A stretch of 13,758 bases of DNA from JAGLOK01 sp023139005 (GTDB taxonomy: Bacteria; Bacillota; Clostridia; Christensenellales; UMGS416): NCBI GenBank assembly GCA_030637745.1, contig DAOWFX010000033.1:1-13758 (forward strand), given 5' to 3'. The position numbers were made by a program, and so were the translations under genes. Below are positions 5,884-12,543 of the stretch, one piece after another; the stretch's first letter is position 1, and every line of letters starts with the position of its first letter. The notes under the pieces are model-generated. The model did no database searches. It was not told where the DNA came from and saw only the letters and a program-made list of their open reading frames with translations.

Positions 5884-6666
5884 CTACACAGTATCAAATA
5901 CAAAGGATTTTAGCACACCGAAGAACTCTCTCATATAAGTGTTCAAAAGAAGATACCATGATGTATCACTGGGGATACCGATGGCTTGCATGCCAAATCG
6001 TCTTGCTAGGAATTTTGTCCTGAATATATGAAAATCGCTGGTAACCACAGCAACGGTTTGATCGATGTTTGGATAGGCGTCAGTTATTATTTTTGATGAG
6101 TATAAAAGGTTTTCCTTGGTGCTTGTGGATTGACTTTCATAGAGTAGCTTATCATCTGATATCCCTTGTGATAGAAGATACTCGCCCATGGCTTGTGCTT
6201 CAGGATAGGGCTCATTCGCACCCTTGCCACCTGCGACAACACAGATGCTATCAGGAAATCTATCCATATACACTAGTGCAGCATCCAAACGTTTTTTTAG
6301 CGTTAGGGTGAGTGTGCCATCTTCAAAAATACCGCAACCCAGTACGATGACAAAGTTTGCTTGGGTATCTTCTGATTCATTGGAGAGGGCTTCTTTGATG
6401 ATTAATGTTTCAACAGTCAAAACAAAAATAAGGCCAAAGCATACAATCCCAACACACAAACGTAGCAACCATTTTCGATTGAATATGGGCTTTTTCTTTG
6501 CGAGATTAATTACTGCAAATATAATAAGTATCGTACCAACAATGCCCGGAAGAACCACGCCGAGAGAAATGCTAGCAGAAAGTGGAATGATAAGCACTGT
6601 ATCGAGTATGCCCACTACGCCTAAAGGTAATAGTAGGTATAACAGAATTCTTTTTAGTATTTTCAC
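5884..6666 (-). CDS. YdcF/DUF218-family membrane protein
   Basis: A 260-residue protein. Three hydrophobic helices (about 8-30, 33-57 and 68-91) precede a DUF218 domain: FVIVLGCG (105-112), RLDAAL (126-131), VVAGGKGANEPYPEA (143-157), YESQSTSTKENL (176-187), VAVVTSDFHIFRT (205-217) and ARRFG (221-225). The family includes ElyC/SanA/YdcF, linked to envelope or cell-wall metabolism in other bacteria, but the biochemical activity is not settled. The catalytic-looking domain probably faces outward. The start is a GTG with GGAG 9 nt upstream; no ATG fits the site. It converges on the EFR1 gene and shares its terminator. Confidence 0.88.
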   Translation of the reverse strand: MKILKRILLYLLLPLGVVGILDTVLIIPLSASISLGVVLPGIVGTILIIFAVINLAKKKPIFNRKWLLRLCVGIVCFGLIFVLTVETLIIKEALSNESEDTQANFVIVLGCGIFEDGTLTLTLKKRLDAALVYMDRFPDSICVVAGGKGANEPYPEAQAMGEYLLSQGISDDKLLYESQSTSTKENLLYSSKIITDAYPNIDQTVAVVTSDFHIFRTKFLARRFGMQAIGIPSDTSWYLLLNTYMREFFGVLKSFVFDTV

Positions 6667-6710
6667 AGATTGGTGCTCCTGTTTGTTTATTAAGAATGAA
6701 TTGCTAATCT

Positions 6711-6739
6711 AGTATATAACAGCACCAAACATATTACAA
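6711..6739 (-). promoter_or_regulatory. Promoter of the YdcF-like gene
   Basis: On the minus strand TTGTAA (6734-6739), a 17-nt spacer and TATACT (6711-6716) lie about 45 nt upstream of the GTG start codon, a good sigma-70-type match. Confidence 0.7.
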
Positions 6740-6792
6740 TAAGATGACTATAATGTTAAGGAATATTCACAATCAGAGTATGATAACAGAAT

Positions 6793-6853
6793 AAGGAGGA
6801 AACTTATGATTACAGCATGGATTGGTTCTATTCGATTCATATTGCTTGAATAA
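6793..6853 (+). other. Orphan 15-codon ORF with strong ribosome binding site
   Basis: AAGGAGG (6793-6799) lies 6 nt before ATG 6806, which opens a 15-codon frame, MITAWIGSIRFILLE, ending at TAA 6851-6853. The ribosome binding site is among the best in the window, yet no larger gene follows. A TATAAT lies at 6749-6754 without a clear -35. It could be a real small hydrophobic peptide, a leader peptide before the hairpin at 6870-6908, or the start of a gene whose body was lost. Two plus-strand terminators downstream (7060-7096, 7131-7165) have no other gene to serve, which favours a transcript passing through here. Confidence 0.4.
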
Positions 6854-6869
6854 AGCCTCTGTATAAGCA

Positions 6870-6908
6870 CAATGGTCAATAATCATCAAATCTGATTATT
6901 TTCCATTG
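6870..6908 (+). other. Stable hairpin after the 15-codon ORF
   Basis: CAATGG and AATAATCA (6870-6885) pair with TGATTATT and CCATTG (6893-6908), giving 14 pairs with a 2x2 internal loop and a 7-nt apex. It begins 16 nt after the short ORF stop. There is no following T-run, so it is not a standard terminator. Confidence 0.55.
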
Positions 6909-6943
6909 CATGCATTTAATTTCATTGATTATTCAGCTTTGGT

Positions 6944-7030
6944 AGCACTACTTCGTAGTACTTGATTCAAATCGAGTGTCTTACCCATCACTAAAAACTC
7001 GCTTTGCTCGTGCATTTTAGTGATAGGCGC
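6944..7030 (-). repeat. Structured repeat R5 (two hairpins, variant stem B)
   Basis: Stem A pairs CCCATCACTAAAA (plus strand, from 6973) with TTTTAGTGATAGG (7015-7027); its single odd pair is T-G on the minus strand. The loop reads CACGAG-CAAAG-CGAG on the minus strand. The linker is GTAAGACACTCGA, as in R3. Stem B is replaced by a different hairpin, AGCACTAC (6944-6951) with GTAGTACT (6955-6962), with a TTC loop. It is not next to a stop codon, but the downstream terminator stem begins exactly 29 nt after its GCGC end. Confidence 0.8.
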
Positions 7031-7059
7031 TTGATACATGCGTTGAAAATATTATAGCT

Positions 7060-7096
7060 AACTTTCTCTGCAAATGTCAGTGAAAGTTTTATGTTT
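7060..7096 (+). terminator. Plus-strand terminator with GCAAATGTC loop
   Basis: AACTTTC-T-CT (7060-7069) pairs with AG-T-GAAAGTT (7079-7088) around the apex GCAAATGTC (7070-7078), followed by TTATGTTTT. The apex is one base away from the GCACATGTC apex of the minus-strand terminators. It follows R5 after 29 nt. No intact long gene precedes it. Confidence 0.75.
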
Positions 7097-7130
7097 TGCG
7101 CATGCAGTGCACATCTATGAGATTATGTTG

Positions 7131-7165
7131 GACTATTCCTGTACATGCCTGGAATAGTCTTTTTG
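7131..7165 (+). terminator. Plus-strand terminator with GTACATGCC loop
   Basis: GACTATTCC (7131-7139) pairs perfectly with GGAATAGTC (7151-7159) and is followed by TTTTTG. The apex GTACATGCC (7141-7149) is flanked by a T-T mismatch and fits the G(C/T)ACATG(T/C)C pattern. This is a second tandem terminator with no clear gene upstream. Confidence 0.85.
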
Positions 7166-7298
7166 TTTTCGTTGGTGAAGTATTGGTTATGACTAACTAT
7201 AAATAAAGTGTATTCAGACATGTGATGCGAAGAGGTGCGTGGGAGATGGAGAAATGAATTCTTTTTGCGATGCACTGTATTATGTTATAAAATAAGAA

Positions 7299-7304
7299 TA
7301 TAAT
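7299..7304 (+). promoter_or_regulatory. Possible -10 box of the small lipoprotein gene
   Basis: TATAAT at 7299-7304 lies 24 nt before the ATG at 7328. No good -35 is visible at the right distance, so the promoter is tentative. Confidence 0.4.
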
Positions 7305-7327
7305 AGACCATTTGAAAGGAGCCTAAT

Positions 7328-7633
7328 ATGAAAAAGAAACTCGCAATAATCATCATACTTATCATTCTCGTCGCATTCTTATTATCATCGTGCATACCCG
7401 GAGATGGAAAGCATACAACTAAAAAGCCTGCAAACTTTATGTGGGGTGTTTGGCACGGATGGATAGCACCCGTATCGGTTGTCGTCGGAATATTCAATAG
7501 CGATATCCGTGTATATGAGGTCAACAATACAGGCTGGTGGTATGACTTCGGCTTTTATATTGCCATCATCAGTGGTTTTGGAGGGCTAGGGCTTGCTAGA
7601 CGAAGAAAATACAAGAAGTTGAGAGAAGAATAA
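7328..7633 (+). CDS. Small Trp-rich lipoprotein-like membrane protein
   Basis: A 101-residue protein. MKKK and a hydrophobic stretch end in LLSSC (18-22), a good lipobox with Cys 22 as the probable lipid-modified residue. Next comes NFMWGVWHGWIAPVSVVVGIF, a Trp-rich segment, then a central NNTGWWYDFGF and a second hydrophobic helix (about 76-91) ending in a basic tail RRRKYKKLREE. I recall similar small proteins with a WHGWIAP segment of unknown function in other bacteria, but cannot confirm this here. AAGGAG (7316-7321) lies 6 nt before the ATG. It is a single-gene unit closed by the terminator at 7663-7688. The lipobox together with a C-terminal helix is unusual; it might instead be a two-helix membrane protein. 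Confidence 0.8.
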   Translation: MKKKLAIIIILIILVAFLLSSCIPGDGKHTTKKPANFMWGVWHGWIAPVSVVVGIFNSDIRVYEVNNTGWWYDFGFYIAIISGFGGLGLARRRKYKKLREE

Positions 7634-7662
7634 CTTTCTACAAATGAAATGATATCAAGAAG

Positions 7663-7688
7663 CTCTCGGGGATGTCCGAGAGTTTTTT
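7663..7688 (+). terminator. Terminator of the small lipoprotein gene
   Basis: CTCTCGG (7663-7669) pairs perfectly with CCGAGAG (7676-7682), followed by six T. The apex G-GGATGT-C keeps the ATGT-C end of the loop signature seen in the other terminators. Confidence 0.9.
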
Positions 7689-7753
7689 GTTAGTCTTAAA
7701 AGGGATGATGTTATTTTGAATAAGACTTTTTTGTATCAAATAAATATGCGGAA

Positions 7754-8323
7754 TTATTGAATTTCAGTAAACACATAACTATTCGGATTATCGCTATATA
7801 GAAAATCATTCAGCACTGCATCACTTCTCATCGTTATATATGAATTGCGTCTTAGTTTCATGAGATACTTTTTCGGATTTAATATCGCATAAATACTAGA
7901 AGTGAATTCTTTTCGTAAAATATCAATATGTTCTGTATATAAAGTTGCATCCTTGTGGTTTCCAATCTGATAAATATATACTAAAAACTCTAAAACTAGA
8001 TTTCTATAACCTCTATATGCTAATGGTTTGTAATCGCCAAAACCATCTTTTTCATCTACATTTGGAAAATAGAATCTGCCAACTTCAATCAATGCTGAAA
8101 GTTCTGAAAGAAGTGGAAGCCTGTTCGTGTCATCATTATTCAACAGGCGATGGTTTAGCTCTATAATGATTTTGTTTACCTTCTCGTACCAATCAAGTAT
8201 TTTCTCTCGTTCTGATGATGTTATTACAAACTTTTCTCTATTTGATACAACTGTATATACTACAGAGAAGATAGCAATAATTAGCGATGAAATCGAGACA
8301 ATGATTGTGATTGAGTTTGTCAT
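7754..8323 (-). CDS. Single-pass membrane protein with cytoplasmic helical domain, unknown function
   Basis: A 189-residue protein. One N-terminal helix (about 4-26) is followed by a basic SNREKF stop-transfer segment and a soluble domain of about 160 residues with conserved-looking stretches LSALIEVGRFYFPNV, YRGYRNLVLEFLVYI and REFTSSIYAILNPKKY. The family is not one I can name. Start: AGGAGG lies 7 nt before the ATG at 8321-8323; an in-frame ATG at 8350 would put that site inside the coding region. It follows the 52-aa gene (8368-8526) with a 44-nt gap on the same strand, so the two probably form one operon. Confidence 0.78.
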   Translation of the reverse strand: MTNSITIIVSISSLIIAIFSVVYTVVSNREKFVITSSEREKILDWYEKVNKIIIELNHRLLNNDDTNRLPLLSELSALIEVGRFYFPNVDEKDGFGDYKPLAYRGYRNLVLEFLVYIYQIGNHKDATLYTEHIDILRKEFTSSIYAILNPKKYLMKLRRNSYITMRSDAVLNDFLYSDNPNSYVFTEIQ

Positions 8324-8367
8324 CTTCATTCCTCCTATTCGTCGTTTCAAAAGTGTGGAGAATGTTT

Positions 8368-8526
8368 TTATTTTTTGTCAGTAGATGATTCGCTTTGTTT
8401 GATTATTTTATTGTTTGCATCAACTTGCATTATGTGTTCGCGACGCTGCTTCACTCGCTTTATACCTAAGTATGATACATAAGCGCAACCTGCAACAACT
8501 ATGAGTATAATGAATACATCTGACAT
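8368..8526 (-). CDS. Small membrane protein, 52 aa
   Basis: A short ORF running from ATG (8524-8526) to TAA (8368-8370). It begins MSDVFIILIVVAG, a hydrophobic helix to about residue 22, followed by basic KRVKQRR and a polar Lys/Ser-rich tail ending STDKK. This positive-inside layout is typical of a true single-pass membrane peptide. AAAGGA lies about 6 nt before the start. It is the first gene of a likely two-gene operon with the 189-aa membrane protein. No family is recognised; candidates include a partner subunit or a toxin-like peptide. Confidence 0.65.
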   Translation of the reverse strand: MSDVFIILIVVAGCAYVSYLGIKRVKQRREHIMQVDANNKIIKQSESSTDKK

Positions 8527-8564
8527 AAGCTATCCTTTTCTTGTTCGTATGATTTGGTATATAA

Positions 8565-8570
8565 AGTATA
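8565..8570 (-). promoter_or_regulatory. Possible -10 box of the two-gene membrane operon
   Basis: TATACT on the minus strand at 8565-8570 lies about 38 nt upstream of the 52-aa gene start. The surrounding DNA is very AT-rich and no clear -35 was found. Confidence 0.35.
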
Positions 8571-8637
8571 CTATATTTGATTTAAAATGGCTATTATGAG
8601 TGAAATGCTTTTCTGATGTGAATTGTTTATGTACTTG

Positions 8638-9504
8638 CTATTGTATCTGTAACCTATCATTCATAAATGCTGTAATCTCTGTAAACATTGCATCCCAGTC
8701 AAAGCTGTGGTTGTCTACAATCAATGTATCTATAGATAGATTCTCTATTACTGTGAGCTCAGTTTTTACGCGATGGTCAAAGAATTGTATCGTACCATCA
8801 AAACCGTGTAGGTTATTGTTCTTGCCATACTTGCAGTTTTCGACATAGTCGATGCACATATCAATCCAGTCGGGACGTGTGCTATTTTTCGGTGAAACTC
8901 GTGCTTTTGATACGCGTTCGATAGTTGCACGAATATCAGGCTGATTTAAATATACTAGGGTAGGATTCAAAGAAAGAACGGTACTTATTAGTTGATTGAA
9001 ATAATCAGTTATATATTCTGTGTTCACTTCATTATAAGCTATGATTTCGCAGATATGGTTTTGAAGAAATGCACATTCAAAAATGTATACGATGTCATCT
9101 TCTGCTGCTTTCTTGCAAAAGCTTTTCCATCTCTTGATATTTACCTCTAAAAATTCATCGATTGTGAGCTTGCCATCGAATATTTCCTTATCTCGCAGGT
9201 AGGTCATTAGCTCGTTTTCATCTTTATGTAATCCGAGTTTGGTAAATGCGACTAACACCATATCCTCTTCTATGGTTGAATTTTTCTTTATGACATCTGC
9301 ATGTTGTGGGTATTTATTAAGCATATCATGATACTCATCCAATGTTAGATACGATAGCCATGCTAAGTCTGCAGGATGGAGCCCACCTTCAGTGTAGCAC
9401 TTTGCATTGATTCCATTGTCTATCAAGTATTTTTCAGCTTTTATTGATAAAGTAGTCTTGCCACTACCGGGGATGCCTTCAAATAATATTAGTTTTGTTT
9501 TCAT
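8638..9504 (-). CDS. P-loop kinase-like NTPase (thymidylate-kinase-like fold)
   Basis: A 288-residue cytoplasmic protein. Walker A is GIPGSGKTT (10-18). Further landmarks are EGGLHPADLAW (39-49), YIFECAFLQNH (mid-protein, a Walker-B-like strand) and PTLVYLNQPDIRATIERVSKAR, whose Arg residues could form a lid. The layout fits small-molecule or nucleotide kinases of the thymidylate/adenylate kinase fold, but the substrate is unknown and I would not assign a dTMP role. AAAGGCGG lies a few nt before the ATG. It lies downstream of the MATE gene on the same strand, but the GCACATGTC terminator at 9575-9608 and its own promoter make it a separate unit. Confidence 0.8.
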   Translation of the reverse strand: MKTKLILFEGIPGSGKTTLSIKAEKYLIDNGINAKCYTEGGLHPADLAWLSYLTLDEYHDMLNKYPQHADVIKKNSTIEEDMVLVAFTKLGLHKDENELMTYLRDKEIFDGKLTIDEFLEVNIKRWKSFCKKAAEDDIVYIFECAFLQNHICEIIAYNEVNTEYITDYFNQLISTVLSLNPTLVYLNQPDIRATIERVSKARVSPKNSTRPDWIDMCIDYVENCKYGKNNNLHGFDGTIQFFDHRVKTELTVIENLSIDTLIVDNHSFDWDAMFTEITAFMNDRLQIQ

Positions 9505-9543
9505 ATGACCGCCTTTTAGGAAATGCTACGATTATCTAAGGAT

Positions 9544-9573
9544 ATCATATACTGATATTATTATAAACGACAA
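9544..9573 (-). promoter_or_regulatory. Promoter of the P-loop kinase gene with overlapping inverted repeat
   Basis: On the minus strand TTGTCG (9568-9573), 18 nt and TATGAT (9544-9549) form a fair promoter. The inverted repeat ATATCA-N5-TGATAT overlaps the -10 region and may be an operator, though such AT-rich repeats also arise by chance. Confidence 0.55.
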
Positions 9574-9574
9574 A

Positions 9575-9608
9575 TAAAAACTGCCATAGACATGTGCTGA
9601 GGGAGTTC
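9575..9608 (-). terminator. MATE gene terminator with GCACATGTC loop
   Basis: On the minus strand AACTCCC pairs with GGCAGTT (one mismatch) around an apex containing GCACATGTC, followed by TTTTTATTT. It lies about 41 nt after the MATE stop codon. No R-type repeat lies between, although the sequence just inside it (ACTATTTTAT) resembles the spacer beside R3. Confidence 0.8.
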
Positions 9609-9648
9609 TAAAAAGACTATTTTATTGTGGTTATATTATTTGATGTTC

Positions 9649-11016
9649 TTAAGCTGAACTTGCTTCACCTGAAGTGAGGCTTTGTATGCTTTTTCTATAT
9701 GTTCGCGTAAATAAGAATATCGATAATATCATGCCGAAAACTTCAGCTATCAAGAATGCATACCATACCAAATCCACATTCATGTAGCTTGCAAGCAAGA
9801 AGGCTACAGGGATCAATATGACCAACTGCCTGAACATTGAGATGATCAGACTAAAATAAGCTTTGCCTAAGCCTTGGAAAGATGTTGCGAATATAATCGA
9901 TATCGAAACGAGTGGGAATATCAAGCTGATAGTTCTGAAAGCGGGTACTCCGATAGCAATCATTTCGGGGGAGGCTCTAAATAGCGATAGTATTTGCTTG
10001 GGAAAGATTTGAAATATCACAAGACAGGCTGTCATGAATACAAAGGCTGTGATGGCGCTGAACTTAATGGCGCTTTTCAAACGTTCCTTGTTCTTGGCAC
10101 CGTAGTTAAACCCAATAACGGGCATCGTTCCTGTTGCAAGTCCGAATATCGGCATGAACACCATTGATTGCACCTTGAAGTATACACCCATTACTGCAAT
10201 TGCAGAGTCACCAAAGCGAGAGAGGATGAAGTTCATGGCAAGCAGCATGATGGAAGCTAGACCTTGCATCAGTGCAGATGGTAAGCTGACTGCCAGTATT
10301 TGTCCGATGATTTTCATATCCAATTTGAGCTTTTTGATCTTCATTTTGATAATCGACTTACCGGATAGGAGTTGAATCCAGATGAAAAGCATTGCGACAA
10401 TCTGTGCTGTGACGGTGGCTATTGCTGCGCCTTTTACACCCATAGCAGGGAATCCAAAATATCCAAAGATTAGTATGGGATCGAGAATAATGTTTAAGAC
10501 GGCACCGATTAACTGTGCGATCGTGGGCTTTATCATATCACCTGTTCCTCGGAACACGCCGATACCTGTATGGTTGAATATGCTGCCGAAGGAAAATATC
10601 ATTACGATCTGTGTGTAGGTGATACCGTATCTTATGATGGTTTGATTTTCTGTAAATCCACGAAACATATTTTGTGCTACTATAACGCCAAAGATCGCAA
10701 CACCTACATAAAGCACCAATGCAATGAGTACGCCATGCTCTGCAACCTGCATCGCACCATCGTTATCCTTTGCACCCAATTTTCTTGAGATTGCTGAACT
10801 GATACCCACCGATTGCCCAACAAACACTGCAACGATAATCATCTGCATAGGGAATGCAAGTGAAACAGCAGTCAATGCTTCTTCGCTAATGCGCGATACA
10901 AAGATGCTATCAACCACATTGTACAGCGCCATAATAAGCATGGAAAACATCACTGGAAGCGACATTTTTGTAATTAATTTTGGAATGGGGACAATCCCCA
11001 TTTTGTTTTGTTGCAT
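9649..11016 (-). CDS. MATE-family multidrug/sodium exporter
   Basis: A 455-residue integral membrane protein of the usual MATE length, with about 12 hydrophobic helices. The N-terminal part has PKLITKMSLPVMFSML, ALYNVVDSIFVSRI and GVGISSAISRK-like segments (the last seen as SVGISSAISRKLGAKD), typical of MATE transporters. GIGVFRGTGDMIKPT and GLATGTMPVIGFNYGAKN mark the pseudo-repeated second half. Such proteins export cationic drugs or metabolites using Na+ or H+. The start is ATG 11014-11016 with AAGGAT upstream; the frame stays open 88 codons further, but that extension reads through a non-coding repeat and the promoter. The stop is followed by a GCACATGTC terminator. Confidence 0.92.
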   Translation of the reverse strand: MQQNKMGIVPIPKLITKMSLPVMFSMLIMALYNVVDSIFVSRISEEALTAVSLAFPMQMIIVAVFVGQSVGISSAISRKLGAKDNDGAMQVAEHGVLIALVLYVGVAIFGVIVAQNMFRGFTENQTIIRYGITYTQIVMIFSFGSIFNHTGIGVFRGTGDMIKPTIAQLIGAVLNIILDPILIFGYFGFPAMGVKGAAIATVTAQIVAMLFIWIQLLSGKSIIKMKIKKLKLDMKIIGQILAVSLPSALMQGLASIMLLAMNFILSRFGDSAIAVMGVYFKVQSMVFMPIFGLATGTMPVIGFNYGAKNKERLKSAIKFSAITAFVFMTACLVIFQIFPKQILSLFRASPEMIAIGVPAFRTISLIFPLVSISIIFATSFQGLGKAYFSLIISMFRQLVILIPVAFLLASYMNVDLVWYAFLIAEVFGMILSIFLFTRTYRKSIQSLTSGEASSA

Positions 11017-11046
11017 TGAATTATCCTTATTTGTTAGTTGCTCATA

Positions 11047-11075
11047 ATGGTACTTTAAATTAAATTTATAGTCAA
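11047..11075 (-). promoter_or_regulatory. Promoter of the MATE gene
   Basis: On the minus strand TTGACT (11070-11075), 17 nt and TACCAT (11047-11052) predict a start near 11040, giving a leader of about 24 nt. The multi-hairpin repeat at 11085-11338 would then lie outside the transcript. Confidence 0.6.
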
Positions 11076-11084
11076 ACATTTGTT

Positions 11085-11338
11085 TCAAATAAAGGGAATT
11101 TGATCCGACACACTGCTGTGTGGGCTGTTCGCGTGCGACGCGAGGACTTTCTTTGTTCCATTTGCCTTGATGCAAACGGAACCCAAAAATCACACCCCAT
11201 GGATAAATTTCTTTGAAATTTTCCAAAGGGGGATTGTCCACTACGGTGGGGAGGGCTACACAAACATATGTTATGTACAAATTGCCTCCCTTAATCAGGG
11301 GAGGGGAACCGTGAGTGAAACGAATGGTGGAGGGGTTT
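11085..11338. repeat. GC-rich multi-hairpin intergenic repeat element
   Basis: This block is much more GC-rich than its surroundings and carries at least five hairpins: CACAC/GTGTG (11109-11122), TCGCGT/ACGCGA (11129-11143), TTTGC/GCAAA flanked by TTCC/GGAA (about 11157-11182), AAATTTC/GAAATTT (11205-11221) and CCTCCC/GGGAGG (about 11284-11303). It fills the space between the phosphotransferase stop and the MATE promoter. From memory, CCTCCC-loop-GGGAGG repeats of this sort are common between genes in Clostridia genomes; I could not verify this. The open frames crossing it look spurious. Confidence 0.6.
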
Positions 11339-11346
11339 TATTTGTA

Positions 11347-12267
11347 TCAAATGAAATTATTATCAGTATACCACTTGGGAACAACGTTACTAAAATTATC
11401 AAACCAATCGAGTACATCCTGTGATTGTTTAAGCATGAAATCAACATCTTTTTGCCCAAATGGGATTGCCCATGGAACGCATGCAAGCTGATTGCTACTT
11501 ATATATAATGCTAGTAGTTTAAAAAACAACTCGGGTACATTATTATCAAAGTATCCATTGATTCTACCGGAAGCAAACAAGGGGCTTGTCGTTGCACAAA
11601 ATGTGATGCGATTGAATTCTTCCCATGGGTCGCCATAGGAAAGTCTGTTAAAGTCGATGATGCCTATATCATTTTGTGGAGTGATAATCATATTGCCACA
11701 ATGGTAGTCACCATGTTGAAATGACAGAGGTCTATCTAAGAGAAGATGTCTGTTTTGGTTAAGGAAATCAATGATATATTCTGCGCCATCAAACTGTATT
11801 GAGCAATTATTGTGATTGCGAATATTTCTATCAATTTTTGCATTAAACACCTTTGACCAAATATGTTGCGTTTCAGGTGCTGGGATTTGGTGTATTTTAC
11901 TTAATGCCTTTCCTGCCTTGATACCAAGAGAATACTGTTGACTATCGCTCAATGATGGCAAACGTTCTTTAGATTCAACTCCGTCTAGCCATGTGAGCAG
12001 GGTATATACCTGGGTATCACCATGAAATCTGCCGAAATCCAAAGGTCTAGACATTATGATATCTGTATCCTCAAGACGTTTCATTTGGCAGTAATCAAAC
12101 TTCTTTCTATCGTATTGATTTATATCAGAAACACGAAGTAGAAGCCTTGTATTGTTTTCGTTTGTGATGAGGTATTTCTTATCTTCTGACCAGCCCTTGT
12201 CGATGAATTCTATTGTACACCAACTTGATGCAGATGGTATATCAGAGAATTGATTTTTATAATCCAT
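11347..12267 (-). CDS. Aminoglycoside-phosphotransferase-like (APH) kinase, probably leaderless
   Basis: A 306-residue protein of the APH/choline-kinase-like fold. The catalytic loop is HGDYHCGN (185-192), with the catalytic Asp at 187 and metal-binding Asn at 192; IDFNR (204-208) supplies the second metal-binding Asp, followed by YGDPWEEF (211-218). The N-terminal lobe has LLLRVSD (42-48) as the likely ATP-binding Lys-replacing strand; no clear conserved Lys was placed. Members phosphorylate aminoglycosides, macrolides or cell metabolites; the substrate is not predictable here. ATG 12265-12267 is chosen over the ATG nine nt upstream, which overlaps the -10 box. No ribosome binding site is present. 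With the MATE gene it could form a resistance neighbourhood. Confidence 0.85.
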   Translation of the reverse strand: MDYKNQFSDIPSASSWCTIEFIDKGWSEDKKYLITNENNTRLLLRVSDINQYDRKKFDYCQMKRLEDTDIIMSRPLDFGRFHGDTQVYTLLTWLDGVESKERLPSLSDSQQYSLGIKAGKALSKIHQIPAPETQHIWSKVFNAKIDRNIRNHNNCSIQFDGAEYIIDFLNQNRHLLLDRPLSFQHGDYHCGNMIITPQNDIGIIDFNRLSYGDPWEEFNRITFCATTSPLFASGRINGYFDNNVPELFFKLLALYISSNQLACVPWAIPFGQKDVDFMLKQSQDVLDWFDNFSNVVPKWYTDNNFI

Positions 12268-12274
12268 ACAGTGC

Positions 12275-12303
12275 ATTATATAGAAATATTAGTTAAATTC
12301 CAA
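12275..12303 (-). promoter_or_regulatory. Promoter placing +1 at the start codon of the APH-like gene
   Basis: On the minus strand TTGGAA (12298-12303), a 17-nt spacer and TATAAT (12275-12280) are followed by 7 nt and then ATG (12267-12265). Transcription should therefore begin at or next to the start codon. The same -35 hexamer and spacing occur before the AlbA_2 gene. Confidence 0.75.
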
Positions 12304-12391
12304 TATAATAGTAATATCTAATTATGATTGCTTACTTAAGCATAAACATATTCCCGTTCAACAGAACACACTTATATAAATCTACGATACT

Positions 12392-12425
12392 AAAAAGACT
12401 TTCACCGACATGTGCGGGGAAAGTC
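12392..12425 (-). terminator. HAD phosphatase gene terminator with GCACATGTC loop
   Basis: GACTTTC (12397-12403) pairs with GAAAGTC (12419-12425), extended by CC/GG around the apex. Read on the minus strand the apex is GCACATGTC and TTTTT follows. It closes the gene ending at 12544, with R6 in between. Confidence 0.88.
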
Positions 12426-12454
12426 CTTAAAAAATACTCTTATGTACTCAGCAA

Positions 12455-12538
12455 GCGCCCGTCACTAAAATGCACGAACAAAGTGAGTTTTTAGTGACGG
12501 GTAAGACAATCGATTCGAATTCATTTCATTCGGATCGA
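12455..12538 (+). repeat. Structured repeat R6 (two hairpins)
   Basis: After GCGC (12455-12458), stem A is CCCGTCACTAAAA (12458-12470) with TTTTAGTGACGGG (12489-12501), 13 perfect pairs, with a loop of CACGAA-CAAAG-TGAG. The linker is TAAGACAA. Stem B is TCGATTCGAAT (12510-12520) with ATTCGGATCGA (12528-12538), one T-G wobble on this strand, and a TCATTTC loop. Stem B ends 6 nt before the HAD gene stop codon (12544-12546), and the terminator stem lies exactly 29 nt from GCGC on the other side. Confidence 0.88.
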
Positions 12539-12543
12539 AACCC

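Noticed and set aside
7285..7527. 80-aa minus-strand frame opposite the small lipoprotein gene
   Set aside because: It is a shadow of the plus-strand gene, which has a ribosome binding site, lipobox and terminator.
11017..11280. Long N-terminal extension of the MATE reading frame (88 codons)
   Set aside because: It lacks MATE similarity, reads through the multi-hairpin repeat and the TTGACT/TACCAT promoter, while ATG 11014-11016 has an AAGGAT site and gives the family's usual length.
11085..11338. Riboswitch controlling the MATE gene
   Set aside because: A good promoter lies downstream of the block at 11047-11075, giving a leader of only about 24 nt, and no known riboswitch core was recognised.
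12268..12276. ATG at 12274-12276 as start of the APH-like gene
   Set aside because: It overlaps the TATAAT -10 box and would lie upstream of the predicted transcription start.
3082..12415. Kissing-loop dimerisation through the self-complementary ACATGT in terminator loops
   Set aside because: The loop variants GCAAATGTC and GTACATGCC break the 6-nt palindrome, so self-pairing is not what is conserved.
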